NCBI RefSeq assembly: GCF_019924045.1
Contig: NZ_JAHXBN010000029.1
Span: 1-53,503 of the forward strand
Source of the DNA: Dyadobacter fermentans
GTDB lineage: Bacteria > Bacteroidota > Bacteroidia > Cytophagales > Spirosomataceae
Direction of reading: 5' to 3'
Length of the DNA stretch: 53,503 nt
In this document: in pieces, positions 8,798 to 16,881 of the stretch
Layout: the number at the start of each line of letters is the position of its first letter
Numbering within the stretch: position 1 is the first letter of the stretch
Position numbers and translations under genes: made by a program
The notes under the pieces: model-generated
What the model saw: the letters and a program-made list of their open reading frames with translations, nothing else
Told to the model about the DNA's origin: nothing
Database searches by the model: none

Positions 8798-9544
8798 TTG
8801 GAGCCAGTCAGGATCAATAAGTTTATCAGTGAAACCGGGTTTTGTTCACGGCGTGAGGCCGACAAACTCGTAGAACAGGGCCGCGTCACGCTCAACGGCC
8901 GGAAGGCAGTTTTGGGCGACAAGGCCACGGAAGGCGACGACGTGCGTGTCGACGGGAAGCCGCTTAAAGCCAAAAAGGCGGGCGTTTACATTGCATTCAA
9001 CAAACCGGTGGGCATTACCTGCACTACCGAGCGCCACATTAAGGGTAATATCATTGATTATATCCGCCACAAGGAGCGTATTTTCCCGATCGGGCGGCTT
9101 GATAAGCCTTCGGAAGGGCTGATATTCCTGACCAGCGACGGCGATATTGTAAACAAGATCCTCCGTGCAGGGAACAACCACGAAAAGGAATATGTGGTAA
9201 CCGTTAATAAACCCATTACGCCCGATTTTATTCAGAAAATGTCCTCAGGCGTGCCTATTTTGGGAATTATTACCAAAAAGTGCTTCGTACGGAAAGAAGG
9301 ACCTTTTGTATTCACGATCATTCTGACGCAAGGCCTCAACCGCCAGATCCGCCGGATGTGCGAGTACCTGGGCTACAATGTGACGAAACTCAAACGTGTC
9401 CGGATCATGAATGTCGCATTGAACGACCTGCCAGTCGGGAAGTGGCGAAACCTCACCGCAGCCGAAATGAAGGAAATCAATGAAGCCGTGGCGCATTCGA
9501 CTAAAACGGAAGAGGGGTCTTATGTGGATGATTGGGATGAGTGA
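8798..9544 (+). CDS. rluF: 23S rRNA pseudouridine synthase, RluF type
   Basis: Makes pseudouridine in 23S rRNA (U2604 for E. coli RluF). The 248-aa protein has an S4 RNA-binding domain at about 5-60 ([20 protein letters not shown]) and the catalytic domain with [18 protein letters not shown], catalytic Asp102. The later motif [13 protein letters not shown] is typical of the RluB/E/F group. The start is TTG at 8798: an in-frame stop (TAG, 8789-8791) lies 9 nt upstream and the S4 domain begins at residue 5, so no ATG fits. The site specificity is inferred from the subfamily. A purine-rich repeat tract follows its stop directly. Confidence 0.9.
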   Translation: MEPVRINKFISETGFCSRREADKLVEQGRVTLNGRKAVLGDKATEGDDVRVDGKPLKAKKAGVYIAFNKPVGITCTTERHIKGNIIDYIRHKERIFPIGRLDKPSEGLIFLTSDGDIVNKILRAGNNHEKEYVVTVNKPITPDFIQKMSSGVPILGIITKKCFVRKEGPFVFTIILTQGLNRQIRRMCEYLGYNVTKLKRVRIMNVALNDLPVGKWRNLTAAEMKEINEAVAHSTKTEEGSYVDDWDE

Positions 9545-9641
9545 GGATCGGAGAATGGAGGAGGGGGAGAATGGAGGAAAGGGAGAACGGAGGAAAGGGA
9601 GGAAAGGGAGGAAGGGGAGAATGGAGGAAAGGGAGGAAGGG
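9545..9641 (+). repeat. Purine-rich degenerate tandem repeat
   Basis: About 97 nt that is nearly all A and G on the plus strand, made of 7-9 nt variants such as GGGAGGAAA and GGAGAATGGAGGAAA. It starts directly after the rluF stop (9542-9544) and ends 29 nt before the next gene. No pyrimidine-rich inverted counterpart is present, unlike the other arrays in this window. Polypurine tracts can adopt unusual structures and vary in length; neither is shown here. Confidence 0.85.
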
Positions 9642-9670
9642 GTGTTAAATGGTTTATTGACGAGTTACAT

Positions 9671-10918
9671 ATGCCTGGACCTAGACTTTTGTTTTTGATG
9701 CTTTTGGTAAGTCAGTCTGTTTTTGGGCAGCAGCGCGACACGGTTTTGGTTGAAAAACTGCTCCGCAGCCGGCCGGAGCTGTTTGGCAAAATTCTCAGCC
9801 ATCCGCAAAAGAACGAGGTTCAGATCCTTTACACGCAAATTGACCGGGATGCCGGCAATGTCCCGCACTTCAAAAGTTACAGCTACAATCTCGACGACCT
9901 GCATTACTTTTTTCCGGCAAGCACGGTAAAGTTACCGACTGTGATTTTTGCATTGGAGAAACTCAATGAGTTGAAAATAAATGGGCTAAGTCGTACGAGT
10001 ACGATGATTACCGGCGCAGATTTTACCAAACAGACGCGCGTCGAGCGTGACAGCAGCGCGGCCAACGGGTTGCCTTCGCTGGAACATTATATTAAGAAAA
10101 TACTGCTCGTGAGCGACAACGATGCCTACAACCGGCTCTACGAATGGATCGGACGGGCGGAAATTAACGAAAGGTTGCGAAAAAACGGCCTGAGTACCAG
10201 TCGCATTCTCAACCGGTATGCGGTTAAGGATACCGAGGAGACATCCAGACATACCAATCCGGTCAGTTTTTATGAGGGTACCAGGTTACTTTACAGCCAA
10301 CCGGGGCAATTTGATCCCCAAAACTATCCTCTGAATCTGACCAACACTTCCATGGGCCGCGCCTACATGGACAGCTCAGACCGGCTCGTGGAAAAGCCAT
10401 TTAATATGGCTAATAAGAATGCATTCAGCCTGACCGACCAGCAGGCGGTGATGAAAAAGCTGCTTTTTCCGGAGGTTTTTCCTGAAAACGAGCGCTTTCA
10501 CCTCACCAAAAGTGATTATGAGTTGATTTACACTTATATGAGTAAACTGCCTGACGAGAGCGATTTCCCGCGCTATGATCCCTCGGAATACTGGCCCCTT
10601 TACGCCAAATTCCTGTTCTACGGGGCTGATAAAAAAGCCATTCCGCAAAAAGGGGTGAGGATTTTCAACAAGTATGGCGACTCGTACGGCTTTATTATTG
10701 ATAATGCCTATATCGTTGATTTTGAGAATAATGTCGAGTTTATGTTAAGCGCCGTCGTGCAGTCCAACGAGGACGGCATTTATAATGACGACCGCTACGA
10801 ATACAAGGAGGTGTGCTACCCGTTCATGAAAAACCTGGGGCGGTTGATTTATGAATACGAGGTGGGAAGAAATAAGGAACACAAGGCCGATCTTTCCAGG
10901 TTTCGTATGGATTACTAG
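9671..10918 (+). CDS. Secreted serine hydrolase with class A beta-lactamase fold
   Basis: A 415-aa protein with a Sec signal peptide (about 1-20, ending VFGQ). The active-site motif S-x-x-K is present as STVK at 84-87, and the second-loop motif SDN at 148-150 in a typical context (VSDNDAYNRLYEW). A KTG-like element is less clear; KYGDSYG is the best candidate. The fold is that of beta-lactamase2-type serine hydrolases, but the protein is much longer than true class A beta-lactamases (about 290 aa) and has an extended C-terminus, so it is more likely a cell-wall or ester hydrolase than a resistance enzyme. It lies 126 bp after rluF and converges on the VWA gene with a 17-bp gap. Confidence 0.8.
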   Translation: MPGPRLLFLMLLVSQSVFGQQRDTVLVEKLLRSRPELFGKILSHPQKNEVQILYTQIDRDAGNVPHFKSYSYNLDDLHYFFPASTVKLPTVIFALEKLNELKINGLSRTSTMITGADFTKQTRVERDSSAANGLPSLEHYIKKILLVSDNDAYNRLYEWIGRAEINERLRKNGLSTSRILNRYAVKDTEETSRHTNPVSFYEGTRLLYSQPGQFDPQNYPLNLTNTSMGRAYMDSSDRLVEKPFNMANKNAFSLTDQQAVMKKLLFPEVFPENERFHLTKSDYELIYTYMSKLPDESDFPRYDPSEYWPLYAKFLFYGADKKAIPQKGVRIFNKYGDSYGFIIDNAYIVDFENNVEFMLSAVVQSNEDGIYNDDRYEYKEVCYPFMKNLGRLIYEYEVGRNKEHKADLSRFRMDY

Positions 10919-10935
10919 CATTTTGAATGCCATGA

Positions 10936-12066
10936 TTATAGTTTGATATCATTGCTGCCGGCCCACGCGGCAATATCCTGTTTACTGAGCGCCGCGGCCA
11001 TCAGGTCGGGAAACTGATCGGGCGTGCAGGCGAAAACCGGTACGCCGAGACTGGCAAAGAACTCGGCATTTTTGTGGTCGTAGAAGGGCGCCCCCTCATT
11101 GTTGAGCGCCAGCAAGGTGATTACCTGCACGCCCGAGCCCACCAGCTGTGCCACTTTTTTACGCATTTCGATTTCATTACCACCTTCATATAAATCGCTG
11201 ATCAGCACCAGCACCGTGTCGAGCGGGCGGGTGACGAGTTGCTGGCAATAACTGAGCGCCTTGTGAATATCGGTTCCGCCTCCCAGCTGAACACCGAACA
11301 GCAGATCGACCGGATCGTTAAGTTCTTCGGTAAGGTCGGCCACGGAGGTGTCAAAGACCACCATTTTAGTCGCTACTGCCGGCATGGACGCCATTACAGA
11401 GCCAAAGATGCCGGAGTAAATCACCGATGTCCCCATCGATCCGCTCTGGTCGATACACAACACCACATCCTTCAATGCCTTTCGCTTCCGGCCGTATCCG
11501 ATTCTTACTTCGGGGATAATCGTTTGGTAGTCTGGCTGATAATGTTTGAGGTTCTTACGGATCGTCTCGGGCCAGTTGATCTCGTTATGGCGCGGCCGGG
11601 TATTTCGTGCTGCACGGTTGAGGCTTCCGGTAATGGCCTGTTGTGTCGGACCGGCCAGTTTCTGCATCAGCTGGTCGACGACTTTGCGGATCACTTCGCG
11701 GGCGGTCGCTTTGGTTTTTTCAGGAATGAGCTTGCCCAGTGTCATCAGGTTGGCCACCAGCTGAATGTCGGGCACAATGGACTCGAGCATTTCGGGCTCG
11801 GTGAGCATGGAAGTCAGTTTCAGCCGTTTCAATGCGTCCTGCTGCATGACTTTCACCACCGAGGTCGGGAAGTACTCGCGGATATCACCCAGCCAGCGCG
11901 ACACATTGGGCGACGAAGCACCCAGGCCACCTTTTCTTTCCGAGTTGTAGAGGGCCTCCAATGTCCGGTCGATCCCCGCTTCTTCCCTGGTAAGGGTGTA
12001 TTCCAGCTCGTCCTGGGTTTCTTTGCCCAATACCAGTCGCCACCTTTTTATAGCATTATCATCCAT
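10936..12066 (-). CDS. VWA domain protein of the MoxR-associated operon
   Basis: A 376-aa protein whose C-terminal half is a von Willebrand factor A domain. The metal-ion-dependent adhesion site is intact: DQSGS at 206-210, the GGGTD loop downstream and ISDLYEGG. The N-terminal half is helical. VWA proteins encoded beside MoxR ATPases act with them as adaptor-chaperone pairs (RavA-ViaA, and the BchI-BchD chelatase subunits, by homology). The start is ATG at 12066, 7 nt after the upstream DUF5682 gene; a longer reading (to 12291) would only overlap that gene in another frame. It is the last gene of the five-gene operon. Confidence 0.85.
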   Translation of the reverse strand: MDDNAIKRWRLVLGKETQDELEYTLTREEAGIDRTLEALYNSERKGGLGASSPNVSRWLGDIREYFPTSVVKVMQQDALKRLKLTSMLTEPEMLESIVPDIQLVANLMTLGKLIPEKTKATAREVIRKVVDQLMQKLAGPTQQAITGSLNRAARNTRPRHNEINWPETIRKNLKHYQPDYQTIIPEVRIGYGRKRKALKDVVLCIDQSGSMGTSVIYSGIFGSVMASMPAVATKMVVFDTSVADLTEELNDPVDLLFGVQLGGGTDIHKALSYCQQLVTRPLDTVLVLISDLYEGGNEIEMRKKVAQLVGSGVQVITLLALNNEGAPFYDHKNAEFFASLGVPVFACTPDQFPDLMAAALSKQDIAAWAGSNDIKL

Positions 12067-12073
12067 TTTATTT

Positions 12074-14320
12074 CTATTTAATACCCATGAGCAATTCAAG
12101 AATCGGCAGTACTTGCGCGGCTCTTTGGGGATCGATGTCGATTGTTTGAGGACTTGATGTTCCGGATTTTCCCTGCCTTGCACGTCCCGCGATTTTTCGC
12201 TTTTCCACATTACTGAAATTAGCGAAGGTACGCCGCAGTAAGGGAACCACTTGCAGGAATGTCGCATCATCCAGCGATTGCAGCCAGTCATTCACCACGT
12301 CCCAGATCACGTCATCCAGGATCAGCACGGTGGCCGCGTCATTCAGAAAGCCTTCCAACCAGTTGGCCGAAGCCGATGGCTCATTGTTGGGTGACAGTGC
12401 TTTTGCAAATGCATTAAACGTACTGTCCATTTCGAGCAGACGGCTATCGTACAGTGCTTTACAGGAATACCCCTGGATGAACGGTGCTGTACGGTCGGAA
12501 TGGAATATCGTTCTCAGCGTTGTTGTCCAGGCTTCTGTTAACTCCTGTTTTTCGAGCATTTGGATCGCCTGGTTGACCTCCCTGATCTTTTGGGTCATCT
12601 CTGCCGCCTGCTCGTCGTCGATGCCGGTGCACCCCGCCGGCAGGCCCGCAATGATCCGGTAGAAAATCGTGGTCATGATCAGGTCAATGCTTTCGCGGTC
12701 CGTCCTGCGCACATTGCCGTACCTGCTCACCTGCGCAAGCGGCGTGAATGCGTCCATGAGCATGGAAATGTCGGAGGTAGTGGCGGCCAGTTCGTCCATT
12801 TTTCGCATTACCGCGCCAAGTGCCGTCGGCAAGTCGGCCGGGATCGCGGTTTGCACGAGTGGCGTAATCTCATCCAGTCGTGCGCATTTTTTGGCTTTGT
12901 TTTCGAGGTATTTTGCGGCAGCCTCATCCACGGTATTGCCCCATGGCGCTTTTTCCAGGAGATTAATGGTCAGTTCTGGATACCAGCGCAGTGTCCATTC
13001 CTCTTTGAACGTGCCTTTCCCGCTCACGGCTTCCATCGTTCCCCAGTTGATATCAAGCAGCTGCAACCGATGTAGCAAAATGCTTTTTTGCAGGTCATTT
13101 TCCTCCCGCAAATCCAGTTTAAGTGTCTTTTGTTCTGGTATGATCTTGATTCTGAATCGTTTGGCTAGCGCTTCCAGGTTGCGTTGGAGTGGTACTTGCG
13201 GGGTTCCCTCGGGTATTTGCCCAAAAGCCTTGCCGACAATGAGCTCCCGGTAAATGACCTTCATGAGTAGCGGCTCGCCCATGCACATGACGGCCACTGT
13301 CGCTTCATTCAGCTCTTTCAGACCGGGGCGCGAAAGCCCGCGCAGCCCTGCTAATGCACCGGCCAATCGAACCGCCTCGATAATGTGTGCCGAGGAAATA
13401 TCGACATGGTTCGCGCGGAACACGTGCGCGGTGTGCGAAAGCCAAAGGGTACCGTGGTCGTCGGGATGCTGCCAATGGTGCATATACCAGCCGGGCGATT
13501 CCACACCCGCTCCGTAACCGCTTTCAAATGCCATCCGGTCGTTCGTCCAGGGGATCCAGGTGCTTTCGACTTTGGTTTTAGGCAGATTTTTGAGAAGCAA
13601 ATCGTCTTCTTTTTGTTTGGGCAAATGCATGAGTGCCGGCACATGCCATGCGCCGCATACGACCGCAATGCGCTCAAAACCTTCCTTTTGTGCAATGCGA
13701 ATGGATTTGCGCATAAATGCCTCCCGGATTTCTTCGCGGCGGTCGGAACCGCGGCGGTCGCTACCGCGGCGGTCGCCACCGCGGCGGTCGTTTCTTTCAG
13801 GTAATGCCTGGCGGAGGGCGGTCATACTTTCCGCGATTGCTTCGAAAACTTCATAAGGCTGCTGTACGATCTCGAACCGATGCTCCCACCATTCTTCCGG
13901 ATCATCGAATTCCGCTATTTCGGCCAGGTAAGAGATAGGGTTCTTACGGACTTGCTCCGTGAATTCTGATGTGTCGATGTTGGATGCGGTTTCCTGCCAT
14001 TCGATTGCAAAGCCATGTGCCAGCGGCATGTCGATGAAACGCACGGGAACCTGGTTTCGCAATGCATACAGGATCGCATTCCATTCCGGGCTGTGCAGGG
14101 TAAAGGGGTAAAAGACAGCCTGCTGTGGATTGTCAGGGACATAGCCCAGCAACGCGACAGGCGGCTGCATATCTGCATGCGTGGCCCACGAGAGCATGGC
14201 TTCGCCCTCGGGCGGGCCCTCGATCAGGACGACATCCGGCTGAATTTCCGATAATGCATTCAGCACGTGCCGGGAAGAACCGGGGCCATGGTGCCTGATC
14301 CCTAAAAGATGAACGGACAT
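12074..14320 (-). CDS. DUF5682 family protein with TraB/ChaN-like N-terminal motifs
   Basis: A 748-aa cytoplasmic protein matching DUF5682, of unknown function. The N-terminus (VHLLGIRHHGPGS at 3-15, then PDVVLIEGPPEG) and a later GAWHVPAL near residue 225 look like the two conserved motifs of the TraB/TIKI/ChaN superfamily, where Glu and His residues bind metal for hydrolysis; this relation is my inference. Residues about 176-195 are a tandem repeat (DRRGG, DRRGS, DRRGS, DRREE) from 15-nt units. The rest (about 240-748) is mostly helical and unassigned. It lies 10 bp after the AAA ATPase gene and 7 bp before the VWA gene. Confidence 0.75.
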   Translation of the reverse strand: MSVHLLGIRHHGPGSSRHVLNALSEIQPDVVLIEGPPEGEAMLSWATHADMQPPVALLGYVPDNPQQAVFYPFTLHSPEWNAILYALRNQVPVRFIDMPLAHGFAIEWQETASNIDTSEFTEQVRKNPISYLAEIAEFDDPEEWWEHRFEIVQQPYEVFEAIAESMTALRQALPERNDRRGGDRRGSDRRGSDRREEIREAFMRKSIRIAQKEGFERIAVVCGAWHVPALMHLPKQKEDDLLLKNLPKTKVESTWIPWTNDRMAFESGYGAGVESPGWYMHHWQHPDDHGTLWLSHTAHVFRANHVDISSAHIIEAVRLAGALAGLRGLSRPGLKELNEATVAVMCMGEPLLMKVIYRELIVGKAFGQIPEGTPQVPLQRNLEALAKRFRIKIIPEQKTLKLDLREENDLQKSILLHRLQLLDINWGTMEAVSGKGTFKEEWTLRWYPELTINLLEKAPWGNTVDEAAAKYLENKAKKCARLDEITPLVQTAIPADLPTALGAVMRKMDELAATTSDISMLMDAFTPLAQVSRYGNVRRTDRESIDLIMTTIFYRIIAGLPAGCTGIDDEQAAEMTQKIREVNQAIQMLEKQELTEAWTTTLRTIFHSDRTAPFIQGYSCKALYDSRLLEMDSTFNAFAKALSPNNEPSASANWLEGFLNDAATVLILDDVIWDVVNDWLQSLDDATFLQVVPLLRRTFANFSNVEKRKIAGRARQGKSGTSSPQTIDIDPQRAAQVLPILELLMGIK
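13737..13790 (-). repeat. In-frame 15-nt tandem repeat inside the DUF5682 gene
   Basis: Three full units at 13737-13781 (first unit CGGCGGTCGGAACCG) and a fourth partial unit to 13790 repeat every 15 nt, so the reading frame is kept. They code for DRRGG / DRRGS / DRRGS / DRREE on the minus strand. The stretch is charged, GC-rich and probably a flexible surface loop that can change length by slippage. Confidence 0.9.
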
Positions 14321-14330
14321 AGAATTCTCG

Positions 14331-15413
14331 TCAGATTATTTCCCTGCAAGCCCTGTAAATATCTTTCCAACCGTCGCGCTGTTTGAGCACGGTCTCCATA
14401 TATTCCTGGAAAACAATCTTGTCCTGCACCGGATCCTTGATGATAGCGCCAATGAGCCCGCTCGCGAGGTCGTCGGCTTTGAGACTGGCGTCGCCAAAAT
14501 GGTAGGCAAGCGATAAGCCGCTGTTCATCACAGAAATAGCTTCCGCGGTACTTAATGTGCCGGAAGGGGATTTAAGTTTTGTCTTGCCGTCGGTGGAAAC
14601 GCCGTTGCGCAACTCGCGGAACACCGTCACAATGCGGTTGATCTCCTCCAAAATCGGCTTTTCGACGGGCAGGTCAATCGATTTGCTGAAACTCGCGACA
14701 CGCTGCTGCACGATCTCCACTTCTTCTTCAATCGTTTCCGGGACGGGTAAAATGACGGTGTTGAACCGGCGCTTCAAGGCACTGGAAAGGTCGTTGACGC
14801 CCTTGTCGCGGTTGTTGGCTGTGGCTATCATATTGAAACCGCGAACGGCCATTACTTTGGTATTCAGCTCCGGAATGGGCAGCATCTTTTCTGAAAGAAT
14901 CGTAATAAGGCTGTCCTGAACGTCGGAGCCAATGCGAGTGAGCTCTTCTACGCGTACAATTTTGCCTTCTTTCATCCCGCGCATCACCGGCGTTTCCACA
15001 ATGGCCTCGGGTACCGGCCCGGCGGAAAGTAATTGGGCATAATTCCATCCATAGCGTACGGAATCTTCACCGGTACCGGCGGTCCCCTGGATTACAAGGC
15101 CGGAGTCTCCCGAAATCGCCGCGCTAATGTGCTCCGAAACCCAGGATTTGGCAGTACCTGGCAACCCATAGAGCAGTAGTGCACGATCCGTAGTGAGCGT
15201 TGCCACGGCAATTTCCATGAGCCTGCGGTTGCCAATGTATTTGGGGGACACATCAAATCCATTTCCGAGCTTTCCGCCCATGAGGTAGGTTACCACCGCA
15301 TGCGGTGATAGCAGCCAGTTTTCAGGGCGCGTATGTTTGTCCTGTTTTTTAATCTCTTCGATTTCCTGCGCGAACTGCGCTTCGGCGGCCTGCCGTAAAA
15401 TGTTTTGTGCCAT
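14331..15413 (-). CDS. MoxR-type AAA+ ATPase
   Basis: A 360-aa AAA+ ATPase, the likely motor of the operon. Walker A is GLPGTAKS at 83-90. Walker B is KIVRVEEL at 151-158 with Glu156-Glu157 in place of the usual Asp-Glu. Sensor 1 is at ATAN (197-200) and the arginine finger near KRRF (214-217). The pre-sensor insert and the separate C-terminal lid agree with the MoxR/RavA group. The start is 4 nt downstream of the DUF5691 stop and its stop is 10 nt before the DUF5682 start, so it is cotranscribed with both. By family precedent it forms a hexameric ring that works with the VWA protein; the client is unknown. Confidence 0.9.
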   Translation of the reverse strand: MAQNILRQAAEAQFAQEIEEIKKQDKHTRPENWLLSPHAVVTYLMGGKLGNGFDVSPKYIGNRRLMEIAVATLTTDRALLLYGLPGTAKSWVSEHISAAISGDSGLVIQGTAGTGEDSVRYGWNYAQLLSAGPVPEAIVETPVMRGMKEGKIVRVEELTRIGSDVQDSLITILSEKMLPIPELNTKVMAVRGFNMIATANNRDKGVNDLSSALKRRFNTVILPVPETIEEEVEIVQQRVASFSKSIDLPVEKPILEEINRIVTVFRELRNGVSTDGKTKLKSPSGTLSTAEAISVMNSGLSLAYHFGDASLKADDLASGLIGAIIKDPVQDKIVFQEYMETVLKQRDGWKDIYRACREII

Positions 15414-15417
15414 GTTT

Positions 15418-16881
15418 TTAAGCCATATTTTTTCTCAACTCCACCATGCGCATCATTTCTGAGGCCTGGTTTTTAAAATACCTTAACTGGTAGTCCTGCC
15501 GGGGATCATCGGCATATTTTTTCAGAATGGGCATAATACCCACCGGTAATTGCAATGCAAGGCGCTGGTAAGTTACTTGGGTAATGTGGTAAGGGAATTT
15601 TGAAAGATGGTCGAGCAATTGCTCGGCCAGGCGCTCGGGCAGCAGTGCATAGGTGTCGTCCAGCAAGTAGGCAAACAGGTTAGCGGCGTTACCGTTCAGG
15701 AATTGCAGGTAAAACGGCAGCCGCTCGGACGGCGCCAGCGCATTTAGCAACCGGATGTCGCGGGCATCACCACGATGCAGCAGCGCCAGCGCCCAGGATT
15801 TACATTTGAACTGTACAGCCGCGGACGTTAAGAACGGCAGCAATGCCTTTGCGGCAGGATGTTCGAGGAACAATATGATCAATTCCTGGTCGGTGATATT
15901 CAGACGACTGGATAGCAGCGCGGGATCGATAGCCGAGAGTAACTGGCCTGCGATGAACACATGGTCCTGAACGCCTTTTTCAGTACTTATTTTCTCAATA
16001 CCCGTTTTGAAAATACTTTCGTCGGGCGTCACATCCCCGGCAATGACAACTTTCTTTTTCTTTGTAATCAGCAAATGCCTTTCTTCGCGTACTTGTAGCA
16101 TGCTGAGCAGACAATCCAGATGATGGCGGTTGATGGCCGAGCCCTGAATCTGCCTGAGCATTCCAATGGCAGTTTCCTTTACTTTCTGACTTTTGTCGGT
16201 TACCAGCTTTTGAAGGAAAGGTTCGTCCGCGAGCGATAATCCGTCGTGCAGCAATTGCAGAAATGCGAGGCGGTTGTTGGCATTTTCCTGGGGCAATGTG
16301 TTTTCCAGAAGCGTAGTCGCGGCACTGGGATCTGTTCTGCGCAAAGCCGAAAGGAATGCTTTCCGGTTCTCCATCGATCCGGTTTCCCATACATTTTCAT
16401 CCTCTTCCGTGCCGTCCCGCAATACTCTCCACCGGGGATTCAGGTTACAAAGCCACTGGCCCGTCGTTCCGCAGATGCTCAATAATTTTTGCTTGTCATA
16501 CTTCTTTTCAAGCGCCTTGTCGAGCATAGCAGTCACAAGTTGCGGTTGAATCACTTCGTTTCGTTGCAAGATCCTGAATATCAGAAATGCAAGCAGCACG
16601 TCGTTCTGGTCGGCAAGTGCCGATTGTACCCATCCGGCCAGTTGACCCGTAACCACCGCCTGTGGTTCGGGCGGACATTCGGGTAAGTGGGAATCGATCA
16701 CCAATGGCTTCGCACCGGCTTCTTCATAAAGCAGGGACACAAATGCCATTTTCAGAAAGCGATCTTCCTTGCTTGTCGGCAAAGCATGTATTTTGGCATA
16801 CACCTCTGGTGCTCCTTTCGGTATTTCCGGCATATGCCGGTCGGTACCGAGCAATGCCGCTTTCAGTATTTCTGTGTTCAT
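15418..16881 (-). CDS. DUF5691 family protein
   Basis: A 487-aa soluble protein with no recognised catalytic motif, assigned to DUF5691 by its N-terminal pattern (ILKAALLGTDRH) and its place beside SWIM and MoxR genes. The sequence is Leu-rich and helical throughout; the stretch near residues 160-235 (FLSALRRTDPSAATTLLENT, AFLQLLHDGLSLADEP, VKETAIGMLRQIQGS) looks like HEAT-type helical repeats. It may be a scaffold or client-binding subunit (inference). Its start overlaps the SWIM gene stop by 4 bp (ATGA). Confidence 0.7.
   Translation of the reverse strand: MNTEILKAALLGTDRHMPEIPKGAPEVYAKIHALPTSKEDRFLKMAFVSLLYEEAGAKPLVIDSHLPECPPEPQAVVTGQLAGWVQSALADQNDVLLAFLIFRILQRNEVIQPQLVTAMLDKALEKKYDKQKLLSICGTTGQWLCNLNPRWRVLRDGTEEDENVWETGSMENRKAFLSALRRTDPSAATTLLENTLPQENANNRLAFLQLLHDGLSLADEPFLQKLVTDKSQKVKETAIGMLRQIQGSAINRHHLDCLLSMLQVREERHLLITKKKKVVIAGDVTPDESIFKTGIEKISTEKGVQDHVFIAGQLLSAIDPALLSSRLNITDQELIILFLEHPAAKALLPFLTSAAVQFKCKSWALALLHRGDARDIRLLNALAPSERLPFYLQFLNGNAANLFAYLLDDTYALLPERLAEQLLDHLSKFPYHITQVTYQRLALQLPVGIMPILKKYADDPRQDYQLRYFKNQASEMMRMVELRKNMA

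Noticed and set aside
9480..9698. A 72-aa reading frame through the purine tract
   Set aside because: Composition is low-complexity and it overlaps the rluF end and the next gene start.
9671..10918. Antibiotic-resistance beta-lactamase
   Set aside because: Only fold motifs match; length and C-terminal region differ from true class A enzymes.
12067..12291. N-terminal extension of the VWA protein
   Set aside because: It would overlap the DUF5682 gene in another frame for 218 bp; ATG 12066 gives a tight 7-bp operon spacing.
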